From Bolinopsis microptera (lineage: Eukaryota; Ctenophora; Tentaculata; Lobata; Bolinopsidae): a DNA stretch of 64,000 nucleotides. Shown here piece by piece: positions 37,431-48,796 of this stretch. Position 1 is the first letter of the stretch; each line of letters begins with the position of its first letter. Both the position numbers and the translations under genes were made by a program. The notes beneath the pieces are model-generated. The model was not told the origin of the DNA and did not search any database. It saw only the letters and a list, made by a program, of their open reading frames with translations. Where the stretch lies: positions 3,844,001 to 3,908,000 of the forward strand of contig NC_087077.1 of the NCBI RefSeq assembly GCF_026151205.1, read 5' to 3'.

Positions 37431-38338
37431 ACCTGGGGACCCCAGGCTATAATAATGTTCATAAATTATAGCTGCGGCGGAATGACAGGCTGATCACGGT
37501 CCAGTAAGAATGACCAAACACATTTCAATACAATTTGGTTCGATCCGATTATTCAAACTATCAAATACTTAATATAATAAAATTAACCTTCATTTGAAAA
37601 AAATGAACATGAATATTTTTCGATTTGACATATTCCTCGAATGAGTGATGATAGTTTTAGTAAGTCATACCAGAAAGAATTATTTCAATCGGGCGCTTAG
37701 TGACTGAGCTATATTGTATATAATAAAGGCCAACGTATTGACACTGACTCCCTCCCCCCCCCCCCCCCCCCCCCCACATTATTATAAAACAATAAAACAT
37801 TAAACAACATGTTATTTCTAAAATTGCAATAAATGTTGGTGACTGACTGCGTTTCCACGCCTCCCACTCCACATACACATTACACAGTATTGTTTACATA
37901 TTTTTAAAGTTTATGTTTGTTTGGGGACCGGTTTTTGGTACACCGGCCAATGTTTACAAAATTTGATGATACATAACAATATAATTATTGTATTTAATTT
38001 ATTTTTGCATATTTTTTAATATTCATCAAATCACTATTCGTAGTAGAAAAACAATAACAAGAAGTAACAAACAGTAAATCATTATAAAAGCAATACAATA
38101 TAGCAGGCCGTGATCTGAGTGAAACACAAAAGAGACGCCATCGTAGGGCGCGAGTTAGGGCTCCTCGAACTGCATTAAAACCATACCTTCCGTAACGTTC
38201 TGACAAATATAAATACGAAATAAAAATCACAAAACATTCTAAAATATTACTGAACACCAATAAATATTAATTATGCAAAAATTAAACAACAAGAAATAAT
38301 TTAAAACATCACAAAGAAACAAATAAATTAAAACAAAC
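37431..38338. other. Stretch with dispersed-repeat fragment, no gene
   Basis: Begins with ACCTGGGGACCCCAGGCTAT, a palindromic repeat end that recurs in inverse orientation at about 57850-57870 together with nearby GTTCATAA and GGCGGAATGAC. A 22-nt C run lies at 37754-37775. No coding sequence supported. Confidence 0.6.
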
Positions 38339-38372
38339 ATCAACATAATATTACATGTAATATTATGTTGAT
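38339..38372. repeat. 34-bp perfect palindrome
   Basis: Self-complementary, centre TTACATGTAA, arms ATCAACATAATATTACA. It abuts, and overlaps by 2 bp, the left arm of the foldback element that follows. Confidence 0.93.
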
Positions 38373-38926
38373 CCTTAAATATCTCAGCGAAAAATATATA
38401 ACTGCCAGACCATTCAATCATCATATATAAGTACAACCTTTGATGAAACTATTTGGACTTAGAATATTAGGAAAACTTTATCACCAAAGTGTCAAATCAG
38501 GATTAGGGGGTTAAACTTAAACGTCCTCAGAAGATGGAATTATTTTTCACCTCAAATTGGCAACTAGAAATTTTTTTGTTTGCAATTTGTTGTTATTTGC
38601 TGTTATTATGTATAATAACAGCAAATAACGACAAATTGCCAGAAACTTTCCATATGATTATGAAGAATATTTGACAGACTGCGAGCCAAGAAAGGCATTA
38701 CGCTATCACAAGCATCCCATCTTACATATCATTAAAGGCAGTTAAGGTGAAAAATAATTCCATCTTCTGAGGACGTTTAAGTTTAACCCCCTAATCCTGA
38801 TTTGACACTTTGGTGATAAAGTTTTCCTGATATTCTAAGTCCAAATAGTTTCATCAAAGGTTGTACTTATATATGATGATTGAATGGTCTGGCAGTTATA
38901 TATTTTTCGCTGAGATATTTAAGGAT
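38371..38926. mobile_element. Foldback element with 182-bp arms
   Basis: Left arm 38371-38552 and right arm 38745-38926 are nearly exact complements; the arm contains ATCCTTAAATATCTCAGCGA at the tip and CGTCCTCAGAAGATGGAATT near the core. The 192-bp core has its own hairpin (TTGTTGTTATTTGCTGTTAT and complement). No open frame. Class not determined. Confidence 0.92.
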
Positions 38927-39690
38927 TAAACTGCAATCAGACTAATCGCAAAAGCTTCGCAGTTTTAATTGATTTGATATATTTTTTTTAAAGCATACAT
39001 CATACATGTCGAGTTCTGTTGTCAATGATGACCGTATACCAATGATTACTGCAGGGTTCATGCCGACCATTACAATTATATCATACGTCATTGGATCTCC
39101 GTATTGTATTATGTGACCCCTATAGGAGTGAAAGGGAGAACTTTGAACTGTCTGAAATAGATAGGTTTAGGATTTGCATTCGATTTTTGCTTACTTAACA
39201 CTTTTTATCAGTCAATTTACCAACACAAAAACAGTCGTTGCCAATTACGAAATGAAAGGACAAGAATGTCAAAGAATTAATAGACAAAAACATAAAATTT
39301 ACTATACCTAAGTCAAGTGAACGGCCTTTCGGCGAATGTGTTCTTTATGAAATCCTCAAGTAATCTAGAATGACGGCGACGCCCACCCACACTCCGATAA
39401 GCCGACAGGACCATAAAAATTAAAAGCGAACTTAAATTTTTTCCCCTAAAATCGAGCGCTTTCTGCGCAAAAAATTGACCTCAGCAGAAAAAAATTAAAC
39501 ATGGCTTCAAATCCAAATTTGAACCAGAAATTGTTCACTTCCTCTTGATAAACTCAATTTTCAACCCAAAATAAAGTCTCAAAGGGGGAAATTACTCAGG
39601 TCAGGATTGTAGGCAATGATTATGCCAAACCATTCATTTTTGTAAATTCATTAAACTTTCAATTTAGCCTAAAACACCCTATTTCGCAAA
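38927..39690. other. Stretch without a gene
   Basis: AT-rich, no recognisable coding or repeat feature. Confidence 0.5.
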
Positions 39691-39833
39691 ATTTTACCGG
39701 GGGGCTGCGCCCCCCAAGCCCCCGCCAATGGGGTCCGCCCCTGGACCCCGCTTGAGGCTGCGCCCCCAGACCCCTACCACAGTATAAGTATGCAGCTTCG
39801 CTCGCCGACAGCCCCCCCCCCCCCCCCCCCCCC
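39691..39833. repeat. GC-rich hairpin cluster ending in a C run
   Basis: Contains GGGGGGCTGCGCCCCCC, GGGGTCCGCCCCTGGACCCC and GGCTGCGCCCCCAGACCCC, each able to form a short strong hairpin, then a 22-nt C run (39812-39833). It contrasts sharply with the AT-rich surroundings. It may be part of a transposon, possibly the one whose helicase fragment lies at 40463-40840. Confidence 0.7.
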
Positions 39834-40117
39834 AAAGAAAAATCCTGGCTACGTGCCTGAGCAAAATATATGTTTAGGGCTTTTCAGATGATTTGGCTCC
39901 TCGCCACAGTAAGATCCCATACTGTACAAAGTTGGACCCGCGTCCTCAGCCAAACCATCTCTAATCACCGCAATATACTTTGCGATGGTACACCCGGTCA
40001 ACCATAGATCACGGGTCTATCTGCAGTTAAATGGGTCAGGGTTCAACTCTAATGCAGATTTCAAAATGAAGCTGTCTGGGGAATTGACAACAGGGTCCCG
40101 CAGAGCTCTCCTGTATA

Positions 40118-40429
40118 TTAGCCACTCACAATATCAGCAGTTGGAATAAATTCATCGGGAATTCCTGCGTGAAATTGATTTTTGTGCGTACTGATGTTAG
40201 CTGCAGATAAATTGGAGTTGCTCTCAGCAGTTGGCTTCTTTTTCATGGATTTGGTGGAATGCTTTTCCTTAGGAGCTTTTGTCCGATCATCTGTGTGATT
40301 CTTCAAAATATCGTCGAAAGTCGCCTTTGCTTTCTTTGCTGTGTCAGTTTCGTACCAGATATGTTCCGTCTTTTTCTTCGTTTTTCTTTTCTTGCCCTTT
40401 TTGCTCGAATCTGGCTGGTCATCAGTCAT
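40118..40429 (-). CDS. Lys-rich open frame downstream of the helicase fragment
   Basis: A 103-codon frame, the same frame as the helicase fragment but after its stop. Very rich in Lys, Thr and Ser (SSKKGKKRKTKKKTEH). No domain recognised. It could be part of the same mobile element or chance. Confidence 0.25.
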   Translation of the reverse strand: MTDDQPDSSKKGKKRKTKKKTEHIWYETDTAKKAKATFDDILKNHTDDRTKAPKEKHSTKSMKKKPTAESNSNLSAANISTHKNQFHAGIPDEFIPTADIVSG

Positions 40430-40462
40430 GACAGTAATTCCTGCTGCTAAAACTGACTTACT

Positions 40463-40840
40463 CTACAGTCGGACATATTTATTGATAGCTAGATGGTCAA
40501 CTTTAATCCGGGACTCATCTAGGTTTACTAAGTAAAGTCCCTCAAGAGTCCTGCACCTGCTTAAAGCAACATAAATGTGACCAGTTGCAAAGATCATACT
40601 GCCTAAGTCGCAAAACACGTGACTCAGAGACATGCCCTGCGCTTTGTGGATGGTGAGGGCGTATCCGGTGCTGATAGGAAACTGTCGACGATGGAGGTAT
40701 GACTCTTCGAACAACTTCACTTTGCGAGCATCCCTCGTTATTGCAACGTCGCCGTCGACTCCGTCAAATTGCACTAAAAGTTTCTCAATGATTGAGTGTG
40801 GGTCATCGGACTGCCGTACGATTTGTGTGATTAAACCTTA
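40463..40840 (-). pseudogene. PIF1-like helicase C-terminal fragment (Helitron-type)
   Basis: About 125 codons open on the minus strand, ending at a TAG. The sequence shows FPISTGYALTIHKAQGMSLS (UvrD/PIF1 helicase motif V area) and ATGHIYVALSRCRTLEGLYL (motif VI), the usual C-terminal end of PIF1-family helicases, including the Rep/Hel protein of Helitrons. The Walker A and B regions and any Rep domain are absent from the window, so it is a fragment. A stand-alone PIF1-like gene is the alternative, but transposon context and truncation favour Helitron. Confidence 0.75.
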
Positions 40841-43659
40841 AATATTTTTTCTGCTATCAGGGGGTTCGTATTACAGTAGTTTAAGTAAAAACTCGATATC
40901 GCCTGTTGCAGTTGCAGTGTCTATCCACGTATAGGTATACTAGTTAGTTTACTAAGACCGGTTTACAACAGGAAGCCCACAAGATACCTGTCCACCACAC
41001 ACGGAGCTGAGCCTGAGTGTGGTGTAAACGGATACCCCTGTGTCTTGTTGGTGACCAGTGACAGTATTATTTAAGAGAGATGAACACCAGCCAAATACAA
41101 TGTTAAGCGCGACAAGTAATCACATCCAGCCACCCTCGAAGCGGACAGAACGTCCTTTGGCATTCACCGAAGCAACATAATAGGTAAAAATTGCAGCACG
41201 CGCCTTCCCTCATCCCTGGTAACATAATAGATAATAGACCTATGAGCTGAGAGCGTGTTTACAACGTCTCAACATATTGACAATACTGATATATTTAAAC
41301 CGCATACATACTGGGGCACTATGTTGCAGCCACGCCATCGCCTATGGTAACTATGGTAACTATGGTGACTTTTTTCATTTTCCCCCTCTTTTTAGTGTCG
41401 GCCACATACTTAATGATAATCTTGACAATAACACCGTCTTTGTAATAATCGTATTCTAATGATGAATTTTATAATTGTTGTGCGTGGTCCAACACGTGTT
41501 TTTTTGTGTAAAATCTCACTATTATAGGCAGTGGGCACTACTGCTTATAATAGTGAATCGTTATTCCATAGACGACTCAGAGTCATTGTTTTCAATTTTG
41601 TGCAATGTTTGATAAGTTGATAATACGCGTATATTAATATACGTGCATAGATTAAGTAGGGCATACCCCAGTTGACTGTACCAGTTATTAACCAATTATA
41701 ACTATAAAGATGAAAACCTACTTTTGAAAAATCTAATTATCTACTCTGCTTGTATCGGAACATGACTGTTGAAACACAACTGCTATTATTAAATTACAAC
41801 TGGATCTTAACTTCACCAGCCCAGCCCAATCAACAGTACGCACATAATTGTATCACGCCGGTCGAGGAAGCGGTGTAGCTTCTTTCCAGGTAACATCATG
41901 CTTTGGCTGGCACTTTCACTGCAACTGCACATGTGGGCTCAGTACTTCGAGTCAATTAACATTCTTTTCCCTCCTTCAAAAAAGGCCTGTTTCTTGGAAG
42001 TTGAAGCTGTGCTACAGAGGAACGGGCGCTTCAACTAGGAAACACAGGAAACGCGTATTCTGTGTTTTTATTAGTTTATCAATTTGTCAAAGTTTGCAGT
42101 AATATCGTATCATGCAGTTTTCTGATAGTTAGCAGCTAACTTCTGCAGTTTAACTTTACATTAAGAATAGACAAATTCACAATCTTTACAATCTTAAGCC
42201 ATGTAAATGTATACAGTGGCGTTGGCCGTTGCTCCAAAGCCCGATATACATATTCATTTTTATAAGTCTTTGCCAAACACATGTAACTGAATTCCGGCCC
42301 GCTTTTTAAAGAATTCTGATCGTTTCATGTTCAGATTATGCTGTGATTGTAACGGAGGAACGTGAACAAAGGAAGACAACTGGAGCACTATAGAGGTGGA
42401 ATCACGAGCGAAACCAGTATACTTTCTTGAGAGGTATTTAACGCGATAATTAGTATATAATTAGTATATTATATGTAATTAGTAGTTCAAAGTTCTCAAC
42501 TTATATATTTACATAGCACTTTGCGGTTTTATCAATGCTGAGCTGCACTTGTATGAATCGGTGAGTAATATTCGTTAAATTGTATGTAATTAACATAGTT
42601 GATACCTTAGATGTTTGTGAACGCGTTTATTTAGTTTTGTAAATTGTGTTTCTCCGTGATACTCGATTTTTGCCGCTAAAAAGTTGAATTTGGAAACGAT
42701 TAACATGAGCGTAAGATTAGTAGGTAAATTGGAAGACCTCATCTCCTCGGAGAGAAGTCTTATAACACAACACATGGCTGCCATTAACGCATGCGTCTTC
42801 TGGAATATGGGTAATTTAAATTAACTGCACCCGAACAATTAGGTGATAATTAAATCGTTATTGATATAGTAAAAAGTTACTAACGAGTCCAAATCACCAT
42901 TTTACTTTGCTGTAGTAAATTTGGTCACTCAAATTATCCAAGAGTCACTTAAAACGGCTTTACCTTCGCGTCGGCAAAAAACTTGTTCAAGTTGCATTAA
43001 AACAGTAATCCATTTAAAACAAAAACGCAAACGATATGTGAGAAACTGTCATGACCGGTCATTAGATTGACTCTAAAATTATACCATAAGTTGAATAAAC
43101 TACCTCTATAAATAGTTCGCGTTCTTAATCTGACAGATTGAGTCAAGAGAGATGAACTGTTAGTCGTTACGTAACATCAGACCCCATAGTTAAATTGGGA
43201 GAGCATGTGGTTATACATAGTTTAGAGTGCAGATACGTTGATTCGTTCTTATTAACCGAGAAATTGTTGGTTACATGTTTCTTTGGTAATTATTTGTCAC
43301 TCCATGACCTCAGACTCGATGTGGAGGACATGATTTCGGAGTACCTATAAGAATAACAGTACTAGCGATGAACCCAAAAAACCCTCAAATGTCGCTCTCT
43401 CTCACCCTGTTAGGTGTACTATAGGTATAGAATAAGTAGAACTTGATACGGATCTCATTTTGGAGTAATCTAGTTTCCCTCCACCTCCATTACTCTCGAC
43501 TTGATGAGTTTGGTATTGAGTTTCACATAGGATGTTGGCACGTTAAAGTTACCAGAGTCAAAGGGTTTCTTGTTCTCATTCTGTTCTCATTATCTGATCG
43601 ATTGTCTGAAGCACGCTGATGACAGTAGTCTGGTAGAAATGGGTTACAGTTGAGAGCGT
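40841..43659. other. Stretch with little recognisable content
   Basis: Contains a hairpin at 41517-41556 (arms CACTATTATAGGCAGT) and the weak exon candidate at 42705-42810. Other open frames are short and featureless. Confidence 0.5.
42705..42810 (+). CDS. Possible first exon of an unknown gene
   Basis: ATG in good context (AACATGA) opens 35 codons, MSVRLVGKLEDLISSERSLI and on to VFWNM, to a donor GG/GTAATT. The amphipathic composition looks protein-like. No second exon found; weak candidate. Confidence 0.2.
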
Positions 43660-43664
43660 GTTGT

Positions 43665-43870
43665 GTTGTCAGTCAGGAGGTGAAACCTGTGCTAGCTGCC
43701 TCTTCTAGACAGTCAGGAGGTGAAACCTGTGCTAGCTGCCTCTTCTAGACAGTCAGGAGGTGAAACCTGTGCTAGCTGCCTCTTCTCGACAGTCAGGAGG
43801 TGAAACTTGTGCTAGCTGCCTCTTCTAGACAGTCAGGAGGTGAAATCTGTGCTAGCTGCCTCTTCTAGAC
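43665..43870. repeat. 40-bp minisatellite, five copies
   Basis: Unit begins GACAGTCAGGAGGTGAAACC and continues TGTGCTAGCTGCCTCTTCTA. Five copies with one or two substitutions each. Confidence 0.95.
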
Positions 43871-43890
43871 ATCTCATGATCTAGACATCG

Positions 43891-43938
43891 TTTGAAGGAG
43901 TCTTGTGACATCATATGATGTCACAAGGCTCCTTCAAA
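43891..43938. repeat. 48-bp palindrome with no loop
   Basis: Arms of 24 nt, left starting TTTGAAGGAG and centre CATCATATGATG, with one mismatch. It follows the 40-bp minisatellite by 20 bp. Confidence 0.95.
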
Positions 43939-44231
43939 GACCTTGCCACTAGAAATTAGAACACTGACCGAATTCAGATAATGTTGAAGTTGTGCCTTGT
44001 TTTTGAGTCTCATAGACTCGACATTACACGACTGATTTGGCCGAATTTTAAAAAGTAAGGTATTTACAACGGTGGGGGGTATCCGCTCGAATTGCCTAAT
44101 AAATACCGTCACGCTAGGTCAAATAATTAGTTATATTCGTGTTAAACTTAGCACATGGCTAAAATAGAAGCTGTGAAAACTTTGGAGTTAAGTATTGTTG
44201 GGAGGAGTGATCCGAAACCGACAAAGATATA

Positions 44232-44290
44232 CCTTGTGACCACCCATGTGACCACCCATGTGACCAACCATGTGACCAACCATGTGACAT
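44232..44290. repeat. 13-bp tandem repeat
   Basis: Four units of CATGTGACCA(C/A)C, giving VTTHV/VTNHV in one frame. Confidence 0.85.
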
Positions 44291-44636
44291 ATCAAAGTGT
44301 GAGCGGGGCACAAGGTTTTACCATAATAACATGTTGATTTGTTGACCAATCGTTTCATAGTTTTCTTAATTCGATTCCTAATTCACAATTGTTGTGTTGT
44401 CATGTACTAACGTATTACTATTCACTATTGTTAATAATATATTTCTGGTTGATTAACCGCCCCGTTAGGCACAAGAAATGTGATCGCGCCCGAGAAAACC
44501 TCGTACAGAAATTGAAAACTAAACTGCACTCAAGTTATTTGTATGACCTTAATAAGTTATTAATACAACCTTTTTGCTGTTTCCTTTATTGTTACTTTAC
44601 ATACATGTTACATGGCGAGATCTCCATCCAAAAGGA

Positions 44637-47600
44637 TTAGTCTGCGTCATCTGCGTCATTACTTTGTATTATACAACTTCGGCGGGTAATATTTCTCCAT
44701 CCTTTTCGATCTGCAGCCAATCTTCTCATACAATCAATCATGAGTCCATTACGATCCAATCTCTGCTCAGCATCTTCAATAAATACATCATTTAAGCTCT
44801 TCCTAGGCCTGCCTCTTGATCGTTTCCCATGCTTGGGTTTCCATTCAAGTAGATAGTTAGGTAACCGATCTTCAGGCATTCTACTGACATGTCCAAACCA
44901 ACGTAGCCGTTTTGTTGCTATTATGTCAGTAAGAGCAGTTATTGAAGCCCTTCTTAAAACATCTTCATTTCTTACTCGATGGAACCACCTCACTCTAAGG
45001 ATTCTGCGTAAGCAGTACTGATGGAAAGACTCTAATCTTCTTGTCTGCACTTGAGTCGTGTTCCATATCTCACTTCCATAGGTCAGAATGGTAAGAACAG
45101 CTGCGATGTAGATTCGCACTTTGTTGTTAATGCTTATGTTCTTATTCTTCCAAATGTTATTGAGTTGGTTAAAAGCTCCGGTTGCTTTTCCAATCCTGAC
45201 ACTTATTTCTTTATCGATCTTGCCATCCGATGTAATTTTGGCACCCAAATAAGTGAATTGAGTGACCTGCTTTGCAGAGTTTCCATCGACAGTAATATCT
45301 ATGGTCCTATTCTCTGGGAGTGGGTGCTGCGACGTATCTTTCCCAATTACCATGATCTCTGTTTTCTTTGCGTTCATCTTTAAACCCCCAAGCCCGCAGT
45401 ATTTCGCAATATTGTCCGTTGTTTCTTGCAGTCCCTCGACAGTGTCATCCATGCCTGCTATAAATCAAGAGGCTTGCATATATTGAACATATTGACACGG
45501 GTGCAGAGTTGAGTCTGTACGGAACCTAGTAGTTTCAGATCCTTGTTTAACTTGCCGTATAGCAAGGTCATCCACTACTTTAGCCCGGCGAGGCACATAA
45601 CTCCCTCTACAACTCCATGACAAATGTTTCATATATACTAGCCGAATTCACAAGATATATCCTTGTGTTTGAGAAGAGCTCGTTAGAACTGCTTCCTTTC
45701 CCTTCAGTATCCCACAGTCTCTCGAGTTTCGTAACTGCCAGAGAACTCTCTTAAACAATTACTAGACTCGGTGATTATAATGTCATCAGCATAGTCCAAA
45801 TCAATGACACATTTTTCCGGTTGTCTGGAACTTTGTCTGTACTGAAGAGTAAAACCACGCGATATATTTTTAAACTTCTCGGCAAGTTCTAATCCCCAGT
45901 TAAGTACAAGGTTGAAAATGGGGGGCCCTTGCACATCACCTTGTCCAGTCCCCGAATCGACATTAAACCATCTTGTCAATTCCCCATTGACACGAACTGC
46001 ACTTTCAGTTGCTCTAAAGAACGCTTTGAAAACATTGATGTATTTTATTGGAAGACCATAATGTTCAAAAGCTTTCCAAATAAAGTCACGATTGATTGAA
46101 TCAAAAGTAGCTTTAAAATCAATAAAGTTTATATACAAAGGGACGTTGAATTCTATACAATTGTGTATTATACAATGAAGGGAGTATAGCTGATCTATAC
46201 AAGAACGGTTTCTCCTGAAACCACACTGATTTTCTCTAAGTAACTTTTCAAGCCCATTACTTAGTCTTTTTAACAACACGATTTGAAATAACTTCGATAC
46301 GGTGGAGCGTAGAGTTATCCCTCTGTTGTTGTTGCAATATGTGAGGTCCCCTTTCTTTGGGATGATGGTGATGATTCCTTTCCTCCAATCACTAGGAATA
46401 TCCTCACTTTTCCATACAGTTTCAAACAAATCTTTTAACCAAGGCAGAAGTCCAGGAGAACCGTACTTTAACTGCTCATTTGAAATTTCATCAATTCCAG
46501 CACTTTTGTAGTTCTTCAACTTCTTGATAGCTTCCTCAATTTCAAACAAGGACGGTGGCTCATCATCATTACTAAGATATTCAAAAGAAAGTACTTTTTC
46601 GTCCTCATCCAATAGAGAGAAATCCACCGCATCTGCTGCTGGCGTTAAGAGTTCTTCAAAATATTCGGCCCAGCGATGTGACTGAGCGTCGGGATCTGAT
46701 ATAAGTGTCCAATTCTTATCCCGCACTGCCGCAGATCTGTTTACTCTCTTGTTTGTAAGGGATTTTATTTTTTGCCAAACATCTCTTTGTTGACCCTGCT
46801 TGGCAGCCTCTTCCAATTCCTCAGCTACTCTAACAGCCCAGGCATTATCATCTCTTTTACAGTTCTGCCTAACAAGACCGTTAATCTGCGAGTACTTAGC
46901 ACGATTCTCAGCAGTACTAGGTTTCTTTTTAATCTCACCTCGTTCTTTTAGGAGATTCTTAGTATCCTTTGAGAGATGTTCTGTTCTCTTTTTCCGGCCC
47001 CTTTCACCCAGAACTTCAAACGAGATATCAGTTATAATGTCTCTCAATTTCTTCCATTGTTCTTCTAAAGGAGAGTTTTCAAGCTCCTGATCGTTGGTAT
47101 AGTATTTTTCAGCTATTTTGTTACTATATTCCTGGCTCTTAGATCTATCACGCAAGTTCTCTAAAGCAGGCTGTCTTACACGCTTCTTTCTTTTCTGTGG
47201 ACACTTAAGCTTAATAGATACATATCCTCTTACCAGGTAGTGAGTAGTATTTATATCTGCTCCTCTCATGCTCCTGACATCAAGCAAAGAATGGCTCCAA
47301 TACAAATATGGTCAATTTGAGTGACGGTGTTACCATTTGGGGATCTCCATGTTGTCTTGTGGATATCCTTGTGTTCAAAAAGTGTGCCTCCGATCGTCAG
47401 CTGGTGCATAGTACAGAAATCTAGCATCCGTTTTCCGTTATCATTGGATTCTGTGTGATATGAGTGTTTTCCTATAACACCAGGGTGAGCATCAGTGTCC
47501 CTTCCAACACGAGCATTAAAATCTCCTAAAACTATTTTTATATCATGAGCAGGTAGTCCCGATTGAACATCATTCAATTCCTTGTAGAATGAGTCTTTTA

Positions 47601-48276
47601 AACTGATCTCTGCATCCTCAGTTGGAGCATATACCACTGTAACACTAATGTTGATGTGTTTGCTATGTAAACGGGCAGTCATAACCCGTCCTGATACAGG
47701 GGTGTATGATATGAGAGTATTCTTCATCTTTTTGGACAGTACAACACCGACTCCTTCTCTCCGTACCCCATCATTCCTGCCAGAATACACCAAAACAGCC
47801 CCATTTCCCAAAGTCTGAGTTCCCGATCCAGCCATATGTGTTTCAGTTACCCCAAGGAGCTCTAGTCCATAATCATCAAACCCTTTTCCCAATTGATACA
47901 TTTTGCTGGAATTGCTGACAAGAGAAGTAACATTCCATGTACTGACACAGAGAGGATTCTTTACTATATTTACAGGATTAGACATACTTGACTGTCTGTT
48001 TACAAATGATAAATCTGATGAAGGAATTCTGTATTTACAGTGTTTACGTCGGCTCTTACGGGAGTTGCAAACAGACATCAAGCTACTAGGGTCCTTTCGG
48101 CTTTGCCTAGTCGCCGTCATCACTCCACCTGCGCCTCCACGTATAATACTATTGAATGACACTGTAGACGTTTCTGTAGCGGTTTGATTTAAGGTGGATG
48201 GTTTGCCGGACCTTCGCACCCGATCCAGAGGCAGCACCGACATCGAAATGTAAGCCCTCCGTCCGGACACCAGCAT
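44637..48276 (-). pseudogene. APE-type non-LTR retrotransposon, disrupted
   Basis: Minus strand. 48276-47266 encodes an apurinic-type endonuclease domain: STWNVTSL, LLGVTETHM, VVYAPTED, VLGDFNARVG, ending QIDHICIG. 47305-45704 continues in another frame (a small deletion near 47295) with reverse transcriptase blocks: IPKKGDLTYCNNNRGITL, NQCGFRRNRSCIDQL, GTGQGDVQGPPIFN and the catalytic LDYADDIIIT. 45452-44637 has KMNAKKTEIMVIGK, FTYLGAKITSDG and a tail with RLRWFGHVSRMPEDRLP, typical of RTE/Nimb/I-like LINEs. About 310 bp of unrelated sequence separates the YADD block from the thumb. Near the 3' end the coding sequence finishes in short GACGCAGAT-type repeats. Frameshift and insertion make it inactive. 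Confidence 0.92.
45453..45766. other. Insertion inside the LINE reverse transcriptase
   Basis: Protein similarity breaks after TES (following YADDIIIT) and resumes at MDDTVEGLQETTDN. In related LINEs these are nearly adjacent. The intervening 314 bp shows stops in all minus frames; no terminal repeats or poly-A were identified. Confidence 0.6.
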
Positions 48277-48639
48277 GCTGGTGGTTAGGTTCGATACGTA
48301 AAATTAAAGCATGCAGAGCTTCTGAAGCCCTTAGGGAATCAAAATTGAACCGTAAGTGATCATGTTTGAGACAAGATCACCAAGCATGGCAAATGCTCGA
48401 TTACACAGGGCAACCAAGACTTGGACAATATGGTGAACCGTAGGTGACACACAGATGACCCTGCCACAACACAGCATCACCAAGCATCACCCAGCAAATG
48501 CATCCTCTCGCCGCCACAGCAACCGACCCCCCAGTGATATAGCACTGACAGGCAATTAACGGTTTTATGGTGTTACCACTCCCAGGTGATCTGTGCTAAC
48601 AGACTCGGACCAGATGCAATGGGTAGCAAAATTAGTTTA
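48277..48639 (-). other. Probable 5' leader of the LINE
   Basis: GC-richer than its surroundings, with several CACCAAGCAT(C/G)-type repeats (about 48379 and 48478) and no open frame of note. It lies between the endonuclease ORF and the tRNA-like sequence, as expected for a 5' UTR. Confidence 0.5.
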
Positions 48640-48713
48640 ATCTTCACGGGGCATCGAACATGCGACCGCTGCTTCGCTTAGAAACCAGCGCTCTAGCCTT
48701 CACGCCACTCGGG
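48640..48713 (-). other. Degenerate tRNA-like sequence
   Basis: On the minus strand: TCACCCGAGTGGCGTGAAGG (A-box-like), an anticodon-arm-like TTTCTAAGC region, then ATGTTCGATGCC (B-box-like) and a 3' GTGA that pairs with the 5' TCAC. Stems are incomplete, so probably a SINE head or internal pol III promoter, not a functional tRNA. Confidence 0.55.
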
Positions 48714-48724
48714 TGATAAAGATG

Positions 48725-48796
48725 TGCGATGACCGGGAATTGAACCCGGATCCACTGCTTGGAAGGCAACGATGCTGACCATTACACCACCATCGC
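48725..48796 (-). tRNA. tRNA-Gly (anticodon TCC)
   Basis: 72-nt cloverleaf on the minus strand. Acceptor GCGATGG pairs with TCATCGC (one G-T), discriminator A; D-arm box A TGGTGTAATGG; anticodon loop CTTCCAA; T-arm CCGGG-TTCAATT-CCCGG with box B GGTTCAATTCC. The sequence closely resembles animal tRNA-Gly(TCC). Only a short TTT follows, a weak pol III terminator, and a tRNA-like sequence starts 12 bp downstream. Confidence 0.93.

Noticed and set aside
45051-48187. Plus-strand open frames across the LINE
   Set aside because: Shadows of the minus-strand endonuclease and reverse transcriptase frames.
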